Assembly (NCBI GenBank): GCA_019352875.1
Contig: JAAAFW010000006.1
Coordinates: forward strand, 1,332,284-1,396,283
Origin: Pedobacter cryoconitis
GTDB taxonomy: Bacteria > Bacteroidota > Bacteroidia > Sphingobacteriales > Sphingobacteriaceae
Length of the DNA stretch: 64,000 bases
Direction: 5' to 3'
A program made the position numbers and the translations under genes. Below the pieces are notes generated by a model that was not told the DNA's origin, ran no database searches, and saw nothing but the letters and a program-made list of their open reading frames with translations. Numbering within the stretch: position 1 is the first letter of the stretch; each line of letters begins with the position of its first letter. Below are positions 59,897-64,000 of this stretch, piece after piece.

Positions 59897-62800
59897 TTAT
59901 TGTTTTGCAATCAAAATTTGTAGTTCAACATCATCGATCACTATTTTGTTTCCTCCATCCAGAGCAGTCTGTAGTGAAATGTTATCAGCAAGAATTTCCG
60001 CGCAAATGTAGTCTTTATTCTTTTCTACTGCAGTACTTATCAATGAATGCTGTTGTAAACTTACTGTAATGCGGTCTGTAACTTCAAAATTAAGTTCTTT
60101 TCTCAGGTTCTGAATTCTGTTAATCAGTTCCCTTGATAAGCCTTCTTCTTTAAGCTCTCCGGTAATGGTAACATCCAGTGCAACCGTAAGGCTGCCCAGG
60201 TTAGTTACCTGCCATCCAGGAATGTCTTCCGCGATAATTTCCACGTCTTCCAGCAGGATTTCATAGCTGGTTCCAGGGACTTTAAACAAGCCGTCCTTTT
60301 CAAAGGCAGCCAGTTCTTCTGGGCTCAAAGCAGTTAGTAGAGCCGCTACAGTTTTCATATCCTTACCAACTTTCGGGCCTAAAGCCTTGAAATTTGGTTT
60401 TAATTTCTTTTTAATGAATCCGGCAGTGTCTGTGATGAATTCAATGTCTTTGATATTTGTCTCTGAGAGAATAATATCTTTTACCTTTTCAACTTTTTGC
60501 TCAAAACCTTTATCCAATACAGGAATCAGGATCTTAGCCAGTGGCTGACGCACGTTGATACTCATCTTCTTCCTCAGGGAAAGTACCATTGAGGAAATCT
60601 GCTGTGCAAGTTCCATTCTTTCGTTAAGATCCTGGTCTATCATCGTAGTATCGCCAGACTGCCATAAGCTCAGGTGAACTGATTGCTCTGCTGTAACTGC
60701 CTTACCTACTGATAAGTTCTGATATAACCAGTCTGCAAAGAATGGCGCTACCGGAGACATTAACTGAGAAATGCGTACCAGACAAGTATACAGCGTTTCA
60801 TAAGCTGCTTTCTTATCATCTGTCATTTCACCTTTCCAGAAACGACGGCGTGATAAACGGATATACCAGTTACTCAAATGCTCATCTACAAAAGTCTGGA
60901 TTGCTCTGGCTGCTTTTGTTGGTTCATATGTTGCGTAACTCTCATCAACTTCATTGATCAGTTTCTGCAGCAGGGAAAGAATCCATCGGTCTAATTCACT
61001 TCGTTCCTGAACAGGTGTCTCATTTTCCGGATCGATCTCGAACTTGTCGATATTTGCATACAGTGCAAAGAATGCATAGGTGTTATATAAGGTACCGAAG
61101 AACTTTCTTCTTACTTCATCCAGGCCATCCATGTTGAATTTCAGGTTGTCCCACGGAGAAGCATTACTAATCATATACCAGCGTGTAGCATCTGCACTGT
61201 ATGTGTCAATCGTATGGAATGGATCTACGCCATTGCCGAGACGTTTAGACATTTTGTTGCCGTTTTTATCCAGTACAAGACCGTTTGAAACAACATTTTT
61301 ATAAGCGATACCACCATTACCTACACGGGCATTCACAGCTTTAATCTCTTCACTGGTTTCGCTAAGCATCACTGCGATAGCATGCAGGGTAAAGAACCAG
61401 CCACGTGTCTGATCTACACCTTCTGCAATAAAATCTGCAGGATATGAGTTCTCAAACTCTTCTGCGTTTTCAAACGGATAATGCCATTGTGCATAAGGCA
61501 TCGCTCCACTGTCAAACCAAACGTCAATCAGATCTGCTTCGCGGAACATACGTTCTCCTTTTTCTGATTTCAGGATCACATCATCTACAAACGGACGGTG
61601 CATATCTTTAAGTTCAAAAGCGGCATCCATGAAACCAGCGTCAACAGCGACTTTAATCTCTGCATTCAGCTCTGCGATTGAACCGATACATTTCTCTTCT
61701 GTTCCATCCTGAGTTCTCCAAATCGGAAGCGGAGTGCCCCAGTAACGTGAGCGGGAAAGGTTCCAGTCTACCAGGTTTTCCAGCCAGTTGCCAAAACGGC
61801 CTGTACCAGTAGCTTCAGGTTTCCAGTTGATGGTTTTATTCAAGGCCACCATTTTCTCCTTTACTGCAGTAGTTTTAATAAACCAGCTGTCCAACGGATA
61901 ATACAGGATGGGTTTATCAGTTCTCCAGCAATGCGGATAACTGTGTTCATATTTTTTAACGTCGAAGGCTTTATTGTCTTCTTTCAGCTTAATCGCGATT
62001 AATACATCGGTTGGCTTGAAATCAGGTGCCTGGCGCTCTTCGTCTGTATAGTACTCTTCCTTAACATATTTGCCGGCGAAATCGGTTACTTCGTCTACAA
62101 ATTTACCTAGTTTATTAACCAGTGGAAGTTCATTACCCTGGTCGTCTTTCACCATAACCGCCGGTACACCGTTTTCTTTGGCAACCCGGAAATCGTCCGC
62201 TCCAAAAACAGATGCAATATGTACGATACCTGTACCATCTTCAGTGGTTACATAATCTGCAGGAATTACGCGGAATGCTTTTTCTTCCAGTTCAGGATTA
62301 GTTACGTAATCCAGTAGCTGGTGATATTTCAGACCACAGAGGTCTTTACCGGTAAATTCGGCTGTAACTGTCCATGGGATCAGTTTATCGCCTCCTTGGT
62401 AAGCGGTAAAATCGAGATCTTTCGCCTCAGTTTTAAAATGTTTGGCAAGTAAATCTTTTGCGAGTACAAGACTAACCGGTTTAAAGGTGTAAGGGTTGAA
62501 GGTTGCCACTTTAACATAAGCAATTTTCTCACCTACAGCCAATGCACCGTTGGATGGTAAAGTCCATGGTGTTGTTGTCCAGGCAATAATCGCTGTTTCT
62601 TCCTGCTCATTACTGAACAGAACTGACATCAACGGATGCTCCTGATCTTTTTTAAGAAAGAACTGTGCAGTGATCGAGGTGTCTTTGAGCATTTTGTATG
62701 TACCTGGCTGATTAAGCTCATGAGAACTCAGTCCGGTACCCGCAGCCGGAGAATAAGGCTGTACGGTATATCCTTTATAAAGCAGGCCCTTATTGTAAAA

Positions 62801-63292
62801 GGTCTTTAATATCCACCAAAGTGATTCGATATACTCATTTTCATAAGTGATATAAGGTTTTTCCAGATCTACCCAGTAACCCATTTTTTCAGTCAGGTCA
62901 TTCCAGATGTCCGTATAACGCATTACTTCTTCACGGCAGGCAGCATTATAAGCTTCAACAGTGATTTTAGTACCGATGTCTACTTTTGTAATACCTAGTT
63001 TCTTTTCGACCGCAAGTTCGATTGGTAACCCATGGGTATCCCATCCGCCTTTACGTTTCACCTGGAAACCTTTCAGGGTCTTGTAACGGCAAAAAATATC
63101 TTTAATAGCACGGGCCATAACGTGGTGAATACCAGGCATACCGTTTGCGGAAGGCGGACCTTCATAAAAAGTAAATGGGTTAGCTTTAGAGCGGGTAGAA
63201 ATACTCTTCTCAAAGATATTTTCCGCTTTCCAAAATTCCAGTATCTCTTTACCTATTTTAGGTAGTTCTAATTGTTTAAATTCCCTATACAT
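59897..63292 (-). CDS. ileS: Isoleucyl-tRNA synthetase with GIHH signature
   Basis: 1131 residues from the ATG at 63292; a TTG one codon upstream is unlikely. Class I features: the first signature is PPSANGMPGIHHVMA, where GIHH (54-57) takes the place of HIGH, and KMSKR is at 680-684 (NGNKMSKRLGNG). The CP1 editing domain covers about 190-400 (TTTPWTLPSNGALAVG), and a long anticodon-binding and C-terminal part follows. Length and the KMSKRLGN context fit the eukaryote-like type 2 group. It charges tRNA-Ile. First gene of an operon with the DksA-like and lspA genes; -7 box at 63322-63329. Confidence 0.95.
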   Translation of the reverse strand: MYREFKQLELPKIGKEILEFWKAENIFEKSISTRSKANPFTFYEGPPSANGMPGIHHVMARAIKDIFCRYKTLKGFQVKRKGGWDTHGLPIELAVEKKLGITKVDIGTKITVEAYNAACREEVMRYTDIWNDLTEKMGYWVDLEKPYITYENEYIESLWWILKTFYNKGLLYKGYTVQPYSPAAGTGLSSHELNQPGTYKMLKDTSITAQFFLKKDQEHPLMSVLFSNEQEETAIIAWTTTPWTLPSNGALAVGEKIAYVKVATFNPYTFKPVSLVLAKDLLAKHFKTEAKDLDFTAYQGGDKLIPWTVTAEFTGKDLCGLKYHQLLDYVTNPELEEKAFRVIPADYVTTEDGTGIVHIASVFGADDFRVAKENGVPAVMVKDDQGNELPLVNKLGKFVDEVTDFAGKYVKEEYYTDEERQAPDFKPTDVLIAIKLKEDNKAFDVKKYEHSYPHCWRTDKPILYYPLDSWFIKTTAVKEKMVALNKTINWKPEATGTGRFGNWLENLVDWNLSRSRYWGTPLPIWRTQDGTEEKCIGSIAELNAEIKVAVDAGFMDAAFELKDMHRPFVDDVILKSEKGERMFREADLIDVWFDSGAMPYAQWHYPFENAEEFENSYPADFIAEGVDQTRGWFFTLHAIAVMLSETSEEIKAVNARVGNGGIAYKNVVSNGLVLDKNGNKMSKRLGNGVDPFHTIDTYSADATRWYMISNASPWDNLKFNMDGLDEVRRKFFGTLYNTYAFFALYANIDKFEIDPENETPVQERSELDRWILSLLQKLINEVDESYATYEPTKAARAIQTFVDEHLSNWYIRLSRRRFWKGEMTDDKKAAYETLYTCLVRISQLMSPVAPFFADWLYQNLSVGKAVTAEQSVHLSLWQSGDTTMIDQDLNERMELAQQISSMVLSLRKKMSINVRQPLAKILIPVLDKGFEQKVEKVKDIILSETNIKDIEFITDTAGFIKKKLKPNFKALGPKVGKDMKTVAALLTALSPEELAAFEKDGLFKVPGTSYEILLEDVEIIAEDIPGWQVTNLGSLTVALDVTITGELKEEGLSRELINRIQNLRKELNFEVTDRITVSLQQHSLISTAVEKNKDYICAEILADNISLQTALDGGNKIVIDDVELQILIAKQ

Positions 63293-63321
63293 CAATCCAG
63301 TATCTTAAAAAAATAAGGATG

Positions 63322-63329
63322 CAAAGTTA
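63322..63329 (-). promoter_or_regulatory. Bacteroidota -7 box of ileS
   Basis: TAACTTTG on the minus strand, exact match, about 30 nt before the ileS ATG. Confidence 0.5.
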
Positions 63330-63449
63330 CGTATTAAGAATGAAAAATAGTAGAAGTGTCAAGAATTACATTGGAACTCAGATTCTTCAGCTTGTTTGAT
63401 TTTTGATATTTATATTTACTGCACAAAAATTAACGTCAAGACCTGCATC

Positions 63450-63707
63450 ATGATCAAAACAATGAAACTTCAAAAAGCTGTAATTGCTATTTTACTGGCT
63501 GCTGTAGCTCTGGTGGTATATTTAATGAGCGATGAAGATAATAGCTGGAGTAAATACCTGCTTGAGCTTTCAGGTTTTTTGTTCATGTTAGGTGGCTTCC
63601 TCTTTCTGTACCCGATCCTGTTTTCACGCAAAGACAAGGAAGGTTGTGTGGAACTTGATCCTGAGGCGCCGGTACAAACCGAAGAAAACCGGAATTCACA
63701 AGAATAA
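63450..63707 (+). CDS. Small membrane protein, function unknown
   Basis: 85 residues from the ATG at 63450 (a further ATG at 63462 gives 81). An upstream TTG at 63396 would add 18 residues. Two membrane helices (about 8-26 and 37-58, the second WSKYLLELSGFLFMLGGFLFLYPILF) and a charged acidic tail (KDKEGCVELDPEAPVQTEEN). No family recognised. It converges with the symporter gene across a strong hairpin. Confidence 0.6.
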   Translation: MIKTMKLQKAVIAILLAAVALVVYLMSDEDNSWSKYLLELSGFLFMLGGFLFLYPILFSRKDKEGCVELDPEAPVQTEENRNSQE

Positions 63708-63744
63708 TATTTCCTTATATCTGCAATATAGGGTCGATTTTAAA

Positions 63745-63780
63745 AATAAAGGCTCTGGATGTTGTTCCAGAGCCTTTATT
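63745..63780. terminator. Bidirectional terminator at the right edge
   Basis: Perfect 15-bp stem AATAAAGGCTCTGGA and complement around a 6-base loop, between converging genes. Confidence 0.85.
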
Positions 63781-63808
63781 ATAAATTAAACTTTTGACAC
63801 CTGAGCTT

Positions 63809-64000
63809 TTACCAGAACTTTACATAAAGTGCAGTAATGATCAAAAGCGTAAGAATAATTAATGCCATAGTTGAAGGTTTAACTTTAAACATGGATTTAT
63901 CCAGTTCAAATGCCTTGGGATTAATTTTAGGTCCTGCGAAACTCATCACAATCATAATCAGCATTGTGAAACCGAATGACAGTCCCATACAGATGTGAAA
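63809..64000 (-). CDS. Sodium/solute symporter (SSS family), C-terminal part
   Basis: The last 63 codons plus stop are visible; the rest lies beyond the window. The fragment has two membrane helices (MGLSFGFTMLIMIVMSFAG and TMALIILTLLIITALYVKFW) around a short polar loop, GPKINPKAFELDKSMFKVKPS. From memory this tail is like that of sodium/sugar cotransporters of Bacteroidota (SGLT-type). If so it would move a sugar across the inner membrane using the Na+ gradient. Confidence is limited by the short length. Confidence 0.6.
   Translation of the reverse strand, partial: FHICMGLSFGFTMLIMIVMSFAGPKINPKAFELDKSMFKVKPSTMALIILTLLIITALYVKFW

Overview
The window looks like chromosomal DNA of a Bacteroidota, most likely a Pedobacter-like member of the Sphingobacteriaceae. 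Evidence: two SusC/SusD outer-membrane uptake pairs, one driven by an ECF sigma factor and FecR-type anti-sigma factor; many upstream regions carrying the Bacteroidota -7 box TAnnTTTG and weak or absent Shine-Dalgarno sequences; secreted proteins whose signal peptides end in Ala-Gln; and an ATP synthase operon with atpBEFHAG but no atpD/atpC. Genus assignment is an inference; no rRNA or tRNA gene was found.

Layout. 1-5.7 kb (minus): a partial MoxR/Mg-chelatase-like AAA+ ATPase with its von Willebrand A partner, two tandem cupin-like (JmjC-type) oxygenases, hemW. 5.7-13.3 kb (minus): ECF sigma factor, FecR anti-sigma factor, SusC with an STN signalling domain, SusD lipoprotein. 13.4-20.6 kb: a LacI regulator diverging from a myo-inositol oxygenase followed by a second SusC/SusD pair, apparently an inositol-linked uptake locus. 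20.7-28.1 kb: two GNAT acetyltransferases, an FtsX/MacB permease behind a sigma-54-type promoter, MarR regulator, DUF4271-hemD pair, then a Fic protein in an accessory-looking patch with 21-bp-period repeats next to the uvrC 3' end. 28.6-32.7 kb (minus): class A PBP and uvrC. 32.9-38.7 kb: ATP synthase operon. 38.7-45.9 kb: acid phosphatase, small membrane protein, ruvC, envelope glycan genes and rnhB. Between rnhB and a glycosyltransferase sits a small Panacea-type toxin-antitoxin-like cassette flanked by a 74-bp direct repeat of the rnhB 3' end. 45.9-63.3 kb: gcvT, comB-like, patatin, outer-membrane protein, nadE, lnt, PH/SHOCT protein, rsmI, serS, serine hydrolase and NTF2-like pair, SIMPL protein, and an ileS-dksA-like-lspA operon. 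The right edge holds a small membrane protein and the C-terminus of a sodium/solute symporter.

Main points for a second look: (1) the rnhB-flanked toxin-antitoxin-like cassette with its highly structured leader; (2) an identical 16-bp near-palindrome placed at the same distance (74.5 bp from its centre to the -12 cytosine) from -24/-12-like elements upstream of two unlinked genes, suggesting a sigma-54 regulon; (3) an isoleucyl-tRNA synthetase with GIHH in place of the HIGH signature; (4) the coupling of myo-inositol oxygenase to SusC/D uptake and LacI control; (5) repeat-rich DNA between fic and uvrC that resembles an integration scar.
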